The notes below the pieces were generated by a model that had not been told where the DNA came from, did no database searches, and saw nothing but the letters and a program-made list of their open reading frames with translations. Of a stretch of DNA of 64,000 nt, positions 40,443 to 52,753 are shown in pieces. The position numbers and the translations under genes were made by a program. Source of the DNA: Balaenoptera acutorostrata (lineage: Eukaryota > Chordata > Mammalia > Artiodactyla > Balaenopteridae). The stretch spans positions 248,001 to 312,000 of the forward strand of contig NW_026645882.1 in assembly GCF_949987535.1 (NCBI RefSeq), read 5' to 3'. Each line of letters begins with the position of its first letter. Positions within the stretch are counted from its first letter, which is position 1.

Positions 40443-42201
40443 GTGAATAGGGGGTGTTGAGTCCAGTTCACTGAAAAAGGAATAGGTCTTGTCTCTTACA
40501 TATTGGGTTTATGGAACGGTATCGGAGCTAATTTGAAACCCTTGTTTTATGCATCACCCCACCTCACCTTTCCCGTTCAGCAGCCATAGTGTGTTTTCTA
40601 AACGTGTGACTCTGTTCTGTTTTGTAATTCAGTTCAAGTGTAGCGGTTTTTACATTCCCTCTCTAAGTGATATCTTATGATAAGTGTCTTTTTCTGTGTG
40701 ACTTATTTCACTTAGAATCGTCGTACCTAAATCCACTCATCGTGCTGCTACTAGCCTTATGACGTGGATTTCATGGCTGAGTGATATTCCATTGTACATG
40801 AGGACCACAACTTCTTTATCCATTTTTCGCTTTCCTAGGATATTTAAGGTGTAATGAAGTGGGGGTTCTTGTCAACAGAGCAGCCCTAAACTTTGGGGTG
40901 CCTGTGTCTTGCTGATTTTTAGTTTTCCCAATTTATACGCCCATGAGTGGAAGTGCCCTATGCTCTCCAAGCTGTGTTTTTTAGATGTTTCAGAACACAC
41001 CGTACACTTCTCCAGAGTGGCTGTTGGCAAGTTACATCCCACCCATCAGCGTAGCAAGGCTCCCATTTCTCCATGGCCGGTCCTGCATTTCTGGTTTGGA
41101 CACTTTTTTCCGCATGGCCCTTTTGCCCGCTGGGAAGCGAGACTTCTTTGGAGCGCTGATTGGCCTTTCCAGGTTGCTTGGTTGGCCAAAAAGGGCGTAT
41201 GCGTTTTTTCCTGAATATATTCAGGAAAAAACGCATACGCCCTTTTTGGCCAAGGGCATCATTGTCCACGTTTCGCCGCTTTTCATGTGCTTTCAAGGCG
41301 ATTCGAATCTACCTCCTGAAATCTGTTTCCTGCAATTCTGCCTTGCTTTCAAAGCCTCTTCGTTGCCTTCCCTTAATATATTTGTGGACGAGAGGTATCT
41401 TTTAAAACTCTGCAGGTTTGTGAATTGCAGTGCCCCTGAGCTCCATTTTTCAACTCGCTTTTTTGGGAGCTGGCCGCAAAAGCGCAGGATTGCTTCAGGC
41501 CCTCTTCTGGTTCTGGGGGGCAGGCTGAGCTTGTGCTTAATTCTTCTTCCTGATGGGAAAATAGAGTGACCTGTGCCTGTCCCAACACCTAGAGCTAGTC
41601 TCTCATTGGTTCCCCCTCTTCCCGTTCATCCTCAGGACAAATTGCAACCTGTACGGAACAGGAGGTTAAAGGTGCTGATTCTCCAAGGAGGGAGATGGCT
41701 AGTAAATCGGCTGGAATGGCGAACCCGAGCAAAGGAGATGAGAAATGAGGTGCGTTTTAGAAACCTTTCCCGATCACACGGTGTACCATCTTCTGGGTTT
41801 CTCATGCCTGTTTTCGACGTAGGAAGATGCCCTTGAACCTGGAGATTTGGGACCCATGGGATGGGTACCATGCAGTATTACTTGAAAGGGTCTGCGTTGG
41901 CTCACCCAAGCTCACCGAACCTCTCAGCCCCAAGAGTGTCCACCCTTATGTCTCAATCAGCTGTGGGTCTAGATATGGTCAATCCAGGTTGCATCACAGC
42001 CCCTGAACGAATTTTGTAAGAATTTCTCTCTCTTTCACTGCCTTTGTTTCACGGGTTTTGAAAAGTAATTTATTTTTATAATGGGGTTTAGCTGCTTTTC
42101 ACGGCTGTGTTTATGCCGCTTTACACCCCCTTGACTCACTTACAGAGAGATATCAATACATAGGTTTGAAGATTCTTACTAGTCAGATATATTCTTGTGC
42201 G
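40443..42201. repeat. Satellite monomer 24 (type K)
   Basis: Type K with CACCCAAGCTCACC. First half of a dimer repeated as monomers 26-27. Palindrome at 41182-41253 is intact. Confidence 0.95.
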
Positions 42202-43960
42202 GTGAATAGGGGGTGTTGAGTCCAGTTCACTGAAAAAGGAATAGGTCTTGTCTCTTACATATTGGGTTTATGGAACGGTATCGGAGCTAATTTGAAACCC
42301 TTGTTTTATGCATCACCCCACCTCACCTTTCCCGTTCAGCAGCCATAGTGTGTTTTCTAAACGTGTGACTCTGTTCTGTTTTGTAATTCAGTTCAAGTGT
42401 AGCGGTTTTTGCATTCTCTCTCTAAGTGATATCTTATGATAAGTGTCTTTTTCTGTGTGACTTATTTCACTTAGAATCGTCGTACCTAAATCCACTCATC
42501 GTGCTGCTACTAGCCTTATGACGTGGATTTCATGGCTGAGTGATATTCCATTGTACATGAGGACCACAACTTCTTTATCCATTTTTCGCTTTCCTAGGAT
42601 ATTTAAGGTGTAATGAAGTGGGGGTTCTTGTCAACAGAGCAGCCCTAAACTTTGGGGTGCCTGTGTCTTGCTGATTTTTAGTTTTCCCAATTTATACGCC
42701 CATGAGTGGAAGTGCCCTATGCTCTCCAAGCTGTGTTTTTTAGATGTTTCAGAACACACCGTACACTTCTCCAGAGTGGCTGTTGGCAAGTTACATCCCA
42801 CCCATCAGCGTAGCAAGGCTCCCATTTCTCCATGGCCGGTCCTGCATTTCTGGTTTGGACACTTTTTTCCGCATGGCCCTTTTGCCCGCTGGGAAGCGAG
42901 ACTTCTTTGGAGCGCTGATTGGCCTTTCCAGGTTGCTTGGTTGGCCAAAAAGGGCGTATGCGTTTTTTCCTGAATATATTCAGGAAAAAACGCATACGCC
43001 CTTTTTGGCCAAGGGCATCATTGTCCACGTTTCGCCGCTTTTCATGTGCTTTCAAGGCGATTCGAATCTACCTCCTGAAATCTGTTTCCTGCAATTCTGC
43101 CTTGCTTTCAAAGCCTCTTCGTTGCCTTCCCTTAATATATTTGTGGACGAGAGGTATCATTTAAAACTCTGCAGGTTTGTGAATTGCAGTGCCCCTGAGC
43201 TCCATTTTTCAACTCGCTTTTTTGGGAGCTGGCCGCAAAAGCGCAGGATTGCTTCAGGCCCTCTTCTGGTTCTGGGGGGCAGGCTGAGCTTGTGCTTGAT
43301 TCTTCTTCCTGATGGGAAAATAGAGTGACCTGTGCCTGTCCCAACCCCTAGAGCTAGTCTCTCATTGGTTCCCCCTCTTCCCGTTCATCCTCAGGACAAA
43401 TTGCAACCTGTACGGAACAGGAGGTTAAAGGTGCTGATTCTCCAAGGAGGGAGATGGCTAGTAAATCGGCTGGAATGGCGAACCCGAGCAAAGGAGATGA
43501 GAAATGAGGTGCGTTTTAGAAACCTTTCCCGATCACACGGTGTACCATCTTCTGGGTTTCTCATGCCTGTTTTCGACGTAGGAAGATGCCCTTGAACCTG
43601 GAGATTTGGGACCCATGGGATGGGTACCATGCAGTATTACTTGAAAGGGTCTGCGTTGGCTCACCCAACCTCACCGAACCTCTCAGCCCCAAGAGTGTCC
43701 ACCCTTATGTCTCAATCAGCTGTGGGTCTAGATATGGTCAATCCAGGTTGCATCACAGCCCCTGAACGAATTTTGTAAGAATTTCTCTCTCTTTCACTGC
43801 CTTTGTTTCACGGGTTTTGAAAAGTAATTTATTTTTATAATGGGGTTTAGCTGCTTTTCACGGCTGTGTTTATGCCGCTTTACACCCCCTTGACTCACTT
43901 ACAGAGAGATATCAATACATAGGTTTGAAGATTCTTACTAGTCAGATATATTCTTGTGCG
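42202..43960. repeat. Satellite monomer 25 (K/B hybrid)
   Basis: Type K up to the six-T run at 42863-42868, then type B (GAGGTATCATTTAA near 43152, GTGCTTGATTC, CAACCCCTAG). It shares TTTTTGCATTCTCTCTC only with monomer 27. Palindrome at 42941-43012 is intact. Confidence 0.95.
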
Positions 43961-45719
43961 GTGAATAGGGGGTGTTGAGTCCAGTTCACTGAAAAAGGAA
44001 TAGGTCTTGTCTCTTACATATTGGGTTTATGGAACGGTATCGGAGCTAATTTGAAACCCTTGTTTTATGCATCACCCCACCTCACCTTTCCCGTTCAGCA
44101 GCCATAGTGTGTTTTCTAAACGTGTGACTCTGTTCTGTTTTGTAATTCAGTTCAAGTGTAGCGGTTTTTACATTCCCTCTCTAAGTGATATCTTATGATA
44201 AGTGTCTTTTTCTGTGTGACTTATTTCACTTAGAATCGTCGTACCTAAATCCACTCATCGTGCTGCTACTAGCCTTATGACGTGGATTTCATGGCTGAGT
44301 GATATTCCATTGTACATGAGGACCACAACTTCTTTATCCATTTTTCGCTTTCCTAGGATATTTAAGGTGTAATGAAGTGGGGGTTCTTGTCAACAGAGCA
44401 GCCCTAAATTTTGGGGTGCCTGTGTCTTGCTGATTTTTAGTTTTCCCAATTTATACGCCCATGAGTGGAAGTGCCCTATGCTCTCCAAGCTGTGTTTTTT
44501 AGATGTTTCAGAACACACCGTACACTTCTCCAGAGTGGCTGTTGGCAAGTTACATCCCACCCATCAGCGTAGCAAGGCTCCCATTTCTCCATGGCCGGTC
44601 CTGCATTTCTGGTTTGGACACTTTTTTCCGCATGGCCCTTTTGCCCGCTGGGAAGCGAGACTTCTTTGGAGCGCTGATTGGCCTTTCCAGGTTGCTTGGT
44701 TGGCCAAAAAGGGCGTATGCGTTTTTTCCTGAATATATTCAGGAAAAAACGCATACGCCCTTTTTGGCCAAGGGCATCATTGTCCACGTTTCGCCGCTTT
44801 TCATGTGCTTTCAAGGCGATTCGAATCTACCTCCTGAAATCTGTTTCCTGCAATTCTGCCTTGCTTTCAAAGCCTCTTCGTTGCCTTCCCTTAATATATT
44901 TGTGGACGAGAGGTATCTTTTAAAACTCTGCAGGTTTGTGAATTGCAGTGCCCCTGAGCTCCATTTTTCAACTCGCTTTTTTGGGAGCTGGCCGCAAAAG
45001 CGCAGGATTGCTTCAGGCCCTCTTCTGGTTCTGGGGGGCAGGCTGAGCTTGTGCTTAATTCTTCTTCCTGATGGGAAAATAGAGTGACCTGTGCCTGTCC
45101 CAACACCTAGAGCTAGTCTCTCATTGGTTCCCCCTCTTCCCGTTCATCCTCAGGACAAATTGCAACCTGTACGGAACAGGAGGTTAAAGGTGCTGATTCT
45201 CCAAGGAGGGAGATGGCTAGTAAATCGGCTGGAATGGCGAACCCGAGCAAAGGAGATGAGAAATGAGGTGCGTTTTAGAAACCTTTCCCGATCACACGGT
45301 GTACCATCTTCTGGGTTTCTCATGCCTGTTTTCGACGTAGGAAGATGCCCTTGAACCTGGAGATTTGGGACCCATGGGATGGGTACCATGCAGTATTACT
45401 TGAAAGGGTCTGCGTTGGCTCACCCAAGCTCACCGAACCTCTCAGCCCCAAGAGTGTCCACCCTTATGTCTCAATCAGCTGTGGGTCTAGATATGGTCAA
45501 TCCAGGTTGCATCACAGCCCCTGAACGAATTTTGTAAGAATTTCTCTCTCTTTCACTGCCTTTGTTTCACGGGTTTTGAAAAGTAATTTATTTTTATAAT
45601 GGGGTTTAGCTGCTTTTCACGGCTGTGTTTATGCCGCTTTACACCCCCTTGACTCACTTACAGAGAGATATCAATACATAGGTTTGAAGATTCTTACTAG
45701 TCAGATATATTCTTGTGCG
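43961..45719. repeat. Satellite monomer 26 (type K)
   Basis: Type K with CACCCAAGCTCACC and private CCCTAAATTTTGG. Palindrome at 44700-44771 is intact. Confidence 0.95.
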
Positions 45720-47478
45720 GTGAATAGGGGGTGTTGAGTCCAGTTCACTGAAAAAGGAATAGGTCTTGTCTCTTACATATTCGGTTTATGGAACGGTATC
45801 GGAGCTAATTTGAAACCCTTGTTTTATGCATCACCCCACCTCACCTTTCCCGTTCAGCAGCCATAGTGTGTTTTCTAAACGTGTGACTCTGTTCTGTTTT
45901 GTAATTCAGTTCAAGTGTAGCGGTTTTTGCATTCTCTCTCTAAGTGATATCTTATGATAAGTGTCTTTTTCTGTGTGACTTATTTCACTTAGAATCGTCG
46001 TACCTAAATCCACTCATCGTGCTGCTACTAGCCTTATGACGTGGATTTCATGGCTGAGTGATATTCCATTGTACATGAGGACCACAACTTCTTTATCCAT
46101 TTTTCGCTTTCCTAGGATATTTAAGGTGTAATGAAGTGGGGGTTCTTGTCAACAGAGCAGCCCTAAACTTTGGGGTGCCTGTGTCTTGCTGATTTTTAGT
46201 TTTCCCAATTTATACGCCCATGAGTGGAAGTGCCCTATGCTCTCCAAGCTGTGTTTTTTAGATGTTTCAGAACACACCGTACACTTCTCCAGAGTGGCTG
46301 TTGGCAAGTTACATCCCACCCATCAGCGTAGCAAGGCTCCCATTTCTCCATGGCCGGTCCTGCATTTCTGGTTTGGACACTTTTTTCCGCATGGCCCTTT
46401 TGCCCGCTGGGAAGCGAGACTTCTTTGGAGCGCTGATTGGCCTTTCCAGGTTGCTTGGTTGGCCAAAAAGGGCGTATGCGTTTTTTCCTGAATATATTCA
46501 GGAAAAAACGCATACGCCCTTTTTGGCCAAGGGCATCATTGTCCACGTTTCGCCGCTTTTCATGTGCTTTCAAGGCGATTCGAATCTACCTCCTGAAATC
46601 TGTTTCCTGCAATTCTGCCTTGCTTTCAAAGCCTCTTCGTTGCCTTCCCTTAATATATTTGTGGACGAGAGGTATCATTTAAAACTCTGCAGGTTTGTGA
46701 ATTGCAGTGCCCCTGAGCTCCATTTTTCAACTCGCTTTTTTGGGAGCTGGCCGCAAAAGCGCAGGATTGCTTCAGGCCCTCTTCTGGTTCTGGGGGGCAG
46801 GCTGAGCTTGTGCTTGATTCTTCTTCCTGATGGGAAAATAGAGTGACCTGTGCCTGTCCCAACCCCTAGAGCTAGTCTCTCATTGGTTCCCCCTCTTCCC
46901 GTTCATCCTCAGGACAAATTGCAACCTGTACGGAACAGGAGGTTAAAGGTGCTGATTCTCCAAGGAGGGAGATGGCTAGTAAATCGGCTGGAATGGCGAA
47001 CCCGAGCAAAGGAGATGAGAAATGAGGTGCGTTTTAGAAACCTTTCCCGATCACACGGTGTACCATCTTCTGGGTTTCTCATGCCTGTTTTCGACGTAGG
47101 AAGATGCCCTTGAACCTGGAGATTTGGGACCCATGGGATGGGTACCATGCAGTATTACTTGAAAGGGTCTGCGTTGGCTCACCCAAGCTCACCGAACCTC
47201 TCAGCCCCAAGAGTGTCCACCCTTATGTCTCAATCAGCTGTGGGTCTAGATATGGTCAATCCAGGTTGCATCACAGCCCCTGAACGAATTTTGTAAGAAT
47301 TTCTCTCTCTTTCACTGCCTTTGTTTCACGGGTTTTGAAAAGTAATTTATTTTTATAATGGGGTTTAGCTGCTTTTCACGGCTGTGTTTATGCCGCTTTA
47401 CACCCCCTTGACTCACTTACAGAGAGATATCAATACATAGGTTTGAAGATTCTTACTAGTCAGATATATTCTTGTGCG
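45720..47478. repeat. Satellite monomer 27 (K/B hybrid)
   Basis: Same hybrid as monomer 25, including TTTTTGCATTCTCTCTC. Private ATATTCGGTTTATG. Palindrome at 46459-46530 is intact. Confidence 0.95.
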
Positions 47479-49237
47479 GTGAATAGGGGGTGTTGAGTCC
47501 AGTTCACTGAAAAAGGAATAGGTCTTGTCTCTTACATATTGGGTTTATGGAACGGTATCGGAGCTAATTTGAAACCCTTGTTTTATGCATCACCCCACCT
47601 CACCTTTCCCGTTCAGCAGCCATAGTGTGTTTTCTAAACGTGTGACTCTGTTCTGTTTTGTAATTCAGTTCAAGTGTAGCGGTTTTTACATTCCCTCTCT
47701 AAGTGATATCTTATGATAAGTGTCTTTTTCTGTGTGACTTATTTCACTTAGAATCGTCGTACCTAAATCCACTCATCGTGCTGCTACTAGCCTTATGACG
47801 TGGATTTCATGGCTGAGTGATATTCCATTGTACATGAGGACCACAACTTCTTTATCCATTTTTCGCTTTCCTAGGATATTTAAGGTGTAATGAAGTGGGG
47901 GTTCTTGTCAACAGAGCAGCCCTAAACTTTGGGGTGCCTGTGTCTTGCTGATTTTTAGTTTTCCCAATTTATACGCCCATGAGTGGAAGTGCCCTATGCT
48001 CTCCAAGCTGTGTTTTTTAGATGTTTCAGAACACACCGTACACTTCTCCAGAGTGGCTGTTGGCAAGTTACATCCCACCCATCAGCGTAGCAAGGCTCCC
48101 ATTTCTCCATGGCCGGTCCTGCATTTCTGGTTTGGACACTTTTTTCCGCATGGCCCTTTTGCCCGCTGGGAAGCGCGACTTCTTTGGAGCGCTGATTGGC
48201 CTTTCCAGGTTGCTTGGTTGGCCAAAAAGGGCGTATGCGTTTTTTCCTGAATATATTCAGGAAAAAACGCATACGCCCTTTTTGGCCAAGGGCATCATTG
48301 TCCACGTTTCGCCGCTTTTCATGTGCTTTCAAGGCGATTCGAATCTACCTCCTGAAATCTGTTTCCTGCAATTCTGCCTTGCTTTCAAAGCCTCTTCGTT
48401 GCCTTCCCTTAATATATTTGTGGACGAGCGGTATCATTTAAAACTCTGCAAGTTTGTGAATTGCAGTGCCCCTGAGCTCCATTTTTCAACTCGCTTTTTT
48501 GGGAGCTGGCCGCAAAAGCGCAGGATTGCTTCAGGCCCTCTTCTGGTTCTGGGGGGCAGGCTGAGCTTGTGCTTGATTCTTCTTCCTGATGGGAAAATAG
48601 AGTGACCTGTGCCTGTCCCAACCCCTAGAGCTAGTCTCTCATTGGTTCCCCCTCTTCCCGTTCATCCTCAGGACAAATTGCAACCTGTACGGAACAGGAG
48701 GTTAAAGGTGCTGATTCTCCAAGGAGGGAGATGGCTAGTAAATCGGCTGGAATGGCGAACCCGAGCAAAGGAGATGAGAAATGAGGTGCGTTTTAGAAAC
48801 CTTTCCCGATCACACGGTGTACCATCTTCTGGGTTTCTCATGCCTGTTTTCGACGTAGGAAGATGCCCTTGAACCTGGAGATTTGGGACCCATGGGATGG
48901 GTACCATGCAGTATTACTTGAAAGGGTCTGCGTTGGCTCACCCAACCTCACCGAACCTCTCAGCCCCAAGAGTGTCCACCCTTATGTCTCAATCAGCTGT
49001 GGGTCTAGATATGGTCAATCCAGGTTGCATCACAGCCCCTGAAAGAATTTTGTAAGAATTTCTCTCTCTTTCACTGCCTTTGTTTCACGGGTTTTGAAAA
49101 GTAATTTATTTTTATAATGGGGTTTAGCTGCTTTTCACGGCTGTGTTTATGCCGCTTTACACCCCCTTGACTCACTTACAGAGAGATATCAATATATAGG
49201 TTTGAAGATTCTTACTAGTCAGATATATTCTTGTGCG
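47479..49237. repeat. Satellite monomer 28 (K/B hybrid)
   Basis: Same hybrid plan as 25 and 27 but with several private changes (GGAAGCGCGAC, GACGAGCGGTATC, CTGCAAGTTTG, CTGAAAGAATTT). Palindrome at 48218-48289 is intact. Confidence 0.95.
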
Positions 49238-50995
49238 GTGAATAGGGGGTGTTGAGTCCAGTTCACTGAAAAAGGAATAGGTCTTGTCTCTTACATATTG
49301 GGTTTATGGAACGGTATCTGAGCTAATTTGAAACCCATGTTTTATGCATCACCCCACCTCACCTTTCCCGTTCAGCAGCCATAGTGTGTTTTCTGAACGT
49401 GTGACTCTGTTCTGTTTTGTAATTCAGTTCAAGTGTAGCGGTTTTTACATTCCCTCTCTAAGTGATATCTTATGATAAGTGTCTTTTTCTGTGTGACTTA
49501 TTTCACTTAGAATCGTCATACCTAAATCCACTCATCGTGCTGCTACTAGCCTTATGACGTGGATTTCATGGCTGAGTGATATTCCATTGTACATGAGGAC
49601 CACCACTTCTTTATCCATTTTTTCTTTCCTAGGATATTTAAGGTGTAATGAAGTGGGGGTTCTTGTCAACAGAGCAGCCCTAAACTTTGGGGTGCCTGTG
49701 TCTTGCTGATTTTTAGTTTTCCCAATTTATACGCCCATGAGTGGAAGTGCCCTATGCTCTCCAAGCTGTGTTTTTTAGATGTTTCAGAACACACCGTACA
49801 CTTCTCCAGAGTGGCTGTTGGCAAGTTACATCCCACCCATCAGCGTAGCAAGGCTCCCATTTCTCCATGGCCGGTCCTGCATTTCTGGTTTGGACACTTT
49901 TTTCCGCATGGCCCTTTTGCCCGCTGGGAAGCGAGACTTCTTTGGAGCGCTGATTGGCCTTTCCAGGTTGCTTGGTTGGCCAAAAAGGGCGTATGCGTTT
50001 TTTCCTGAATATATTCAGGAAAAAACGCATACGCCCTTTTTGGCCAAGGGCATCATTGTCCACGTTTTGCCGCTTTTCATGTGCTTTCAAGGCGATTCGA
50101 ATCTACCTCCTGAAATCTGTTTCCTGCAATTCTGCCTTGCTTTCAAAGCCTCTTCGTTGCCTTCCCTTAATATATTTGTGGACGAGAGGTATCATTTAAA
50201 ACTCTGCAGGTTTGTGAATTGCAGTGCCCCTGAGCTCCATTTTTCAACTCGCTTTTTTGGGAGCTGGCCGCAAAAGCGCAGGATTGCTTCAGGCCCTCTT
50301 CTGGTTCTGGGGGGCAGGCTGAGCTTGTGCTTAATTCTTCTTCCTGATGGGAAAATAGAGTGACCTGTGCCTGTCCCAACACCTAGAGCTAGTCTCTCAT
50401 TGGTTCCCCCTCTTCCCGTTCATCCTCAGGACAAATTGCAACCTGTACGGAACAGGAGGTTAAAGGTGCTGATTCTCCAAGGAGGGAGATGGCTAGTAAA
50501 TCGGCTGGAATGGCGAACCCGAGCAAAGGAGATGAGAAATGAGGTGCGTTTTAGAAACCTTTCCCGATCACACGGTGTACCATCTTCTGGGTTTCTCATG
50601 CCTGTTTTCGACGTAGGAAGATGCCCTTGAACCTGGAGATTTGGGACCCATGGGATGGGTACCATGCAGTATTACTTGAAAGGGTCTGCGTTGGCTCACC
50701 CAACCTCACCGAACCTCTCAGCCCCAAGAGTGTCCACCCTTATGTCTCAATCAGCTGTGGGTCTAGATATGGTCAATCCAGGTTGCATCACAGCCCCTGA
50801 ACGAATTTTGTAAGAATTTCTCTCTCTTTCACTGCCTTTGTTTCACGGGTTTTGAAAAGTAATTTATTTTTATAATGGGGTTTAGCTGCTTTTCACGGCT
50901 GTGTTTATGCCGCTTTACACCCCCTTGACTCACTTACAGAGAGATATCCATACATAGGTTTGAAGATTCTTACTAGTCAGATATATTCTTGTGCG
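49238..50995. repeat. Satellite monomer 29
   Basis: Left part resembles monomers 4 and 9 (AACCCATGTTTT) but with 'K' marker GGCAAGTTAC. A private indel in CCATTTTTTCTTTCC makes it 1,758 bp. Palindrome at 49976-50047 is intact. Confidence 0.95.
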
Positions 50996-52753
50996 GTGAA
51001 TAGGGGGTGTTGAGTCCAGTTCACTGAAAAAGGAATAGGTCTTGTCTCTTACATATTGGGTTTATGGAACGGTATCTGAGCTAATTTGAAACCCATGTTT
51101 TATGCATCACCCCACCTCACCTTTCCCGTTCAGCAGCCATAGTGTGTTTTCTGAACGTGTGACTCTGTTCTGTTTTGTAATTCAGTTCAAGTGTAGCGGT
51201 TTTTACATTCCCTCTCTAAGTGATATCTTATGATAAGTGTCTTTTTCTGTGTGACTTATTTCACTTACAATCGTCGTACCTAAATCCACTCATCGTGCTG
51301 CTACTAGCCTTATGACGTGGATTTCATGGCTGAGTGATATTCCATTGTACATGAGGACCACCACTTCTTTATCCATTTTTCTCTTTCCTAGGATATTTAA
51401 GGTGTAATGAAGTGGGGGTTCTTGTCAACAGAGCAGCCCTAAACTTTGGGGTGCCTGTGTCTTGCTGATTTTTAGTTTTCCCAATTTATACGCCCATGAG
51501 TGGAAGTGCCCTATGCTCTCCAAGCTGTGTTTTTTAGATGTTTCAGAACACACCGTACACTTCTCCAGAGTGGCTGTTGGCAATTTACATCCCACCCATC
51601 AGCGTAGCAAGGCTCCCATTTCTCCATGGCCGGTCCTGCATTTCTGGTTTGGACACTTTTTCCGCATGGCCCTTTTGCCCGCTGGGAAGCGAGACTTCTT
51701 TGGAGCGCTGATTGGCCTTTCCAGGTTGCTTGGTTGGCCAAAAAGGGCGTATGCGTTTTTTCCTGAATATATTCAGGAAAAAACGCATACGCCCTTTTTG
51801 GCCAAGGGCATCATTGTCCACGTTTCGCCGCTTTTCATGTGCTTTCAAGGCGATTCGAATCTACCTCCTGAAATCTGTTTCCTGCAATTCTGCCTTGCTT
51901 TCAAAGCCTCTTCGTTGCCTTCCCTTAATATATTTGTGGACGAGAGGTATCATTTAAAACTCTGCAGGTTTGTGAATTGCAGTGCCCCTGAGCTCCATTT
52001 TTCAACTCGCTTTTTTGGGAGCTGGCCGCAAAAGCGCAGGATTGCTTCAGGCCCTCTTCTGGTTCTGGGGGGCAGGCTGAGCTTGTGCTTGATTCTTCTT
52101 CCTGATGGGAAAATAGAGTGACCTGTGCCTGTCCCAACCCCTAGAGCTAGTCTCTCATTGGTTCCCCCTCTTCCCGTTCATCCTCAGGACAAATTGCAAC
52201 CTGTACGGAACAGGAGGTTAAAGGTGCTGATTCTCCAAGGAGGGAGATGGCTAGTAAATCGGCTGGAATGGCGAACCCGAGCAAAGGAGATGAGAAATGA
52301 GGTGCGTTTTAGAAACCTTTCCCGATCACACGGTGTACCATCTTCTGGGTTTCTCATGCCTGTTTTCGACGTAGGAAGATGCCCTTGAACCTGGAGATTT
52401 GGGACCCATGGGATGGGTACCATGCAGTATTACTTGAAAGGGTCTGCGTTGGCTCACCCAACCTCACCGAACCTCTCAGCCCCAAGAGTGTCCACCCTTA
52501 TGTCTCAATCAGCTGTGGGTCTAGATATGGTCAATCCAGGTTGCATCACAGCCCCTGAACGAATTTTGTAAGAATTTCTCTCTCTTTCACTGCCTTTGTT
52601 TCACGGGTTTTGAAAAGTAATTTATTTTTATAATGGGGTTTAGCTGCTTTTCACGGCTGTGTTTATGCCGCTTTACACCCCCTTGACTCACTTACAGAGA
52701 GATATCAATACATAGGTTTGAAGATTCTTACTAGTCAGATATATTCTTGTGCG
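50996..52753. repeat. Satellite monomer 30
   Basis: Left part like monomer 4 (AACCCATGTTTT, TTAGATGTTTCAG), then type B from the five-T run near 51655 onward. Private TTCACTTACAATCG and GATATCCATACATAGG. Palindrome at 51734-51805 is intact. Here the switch lies left of the palindrome. Confidence 0.95.
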
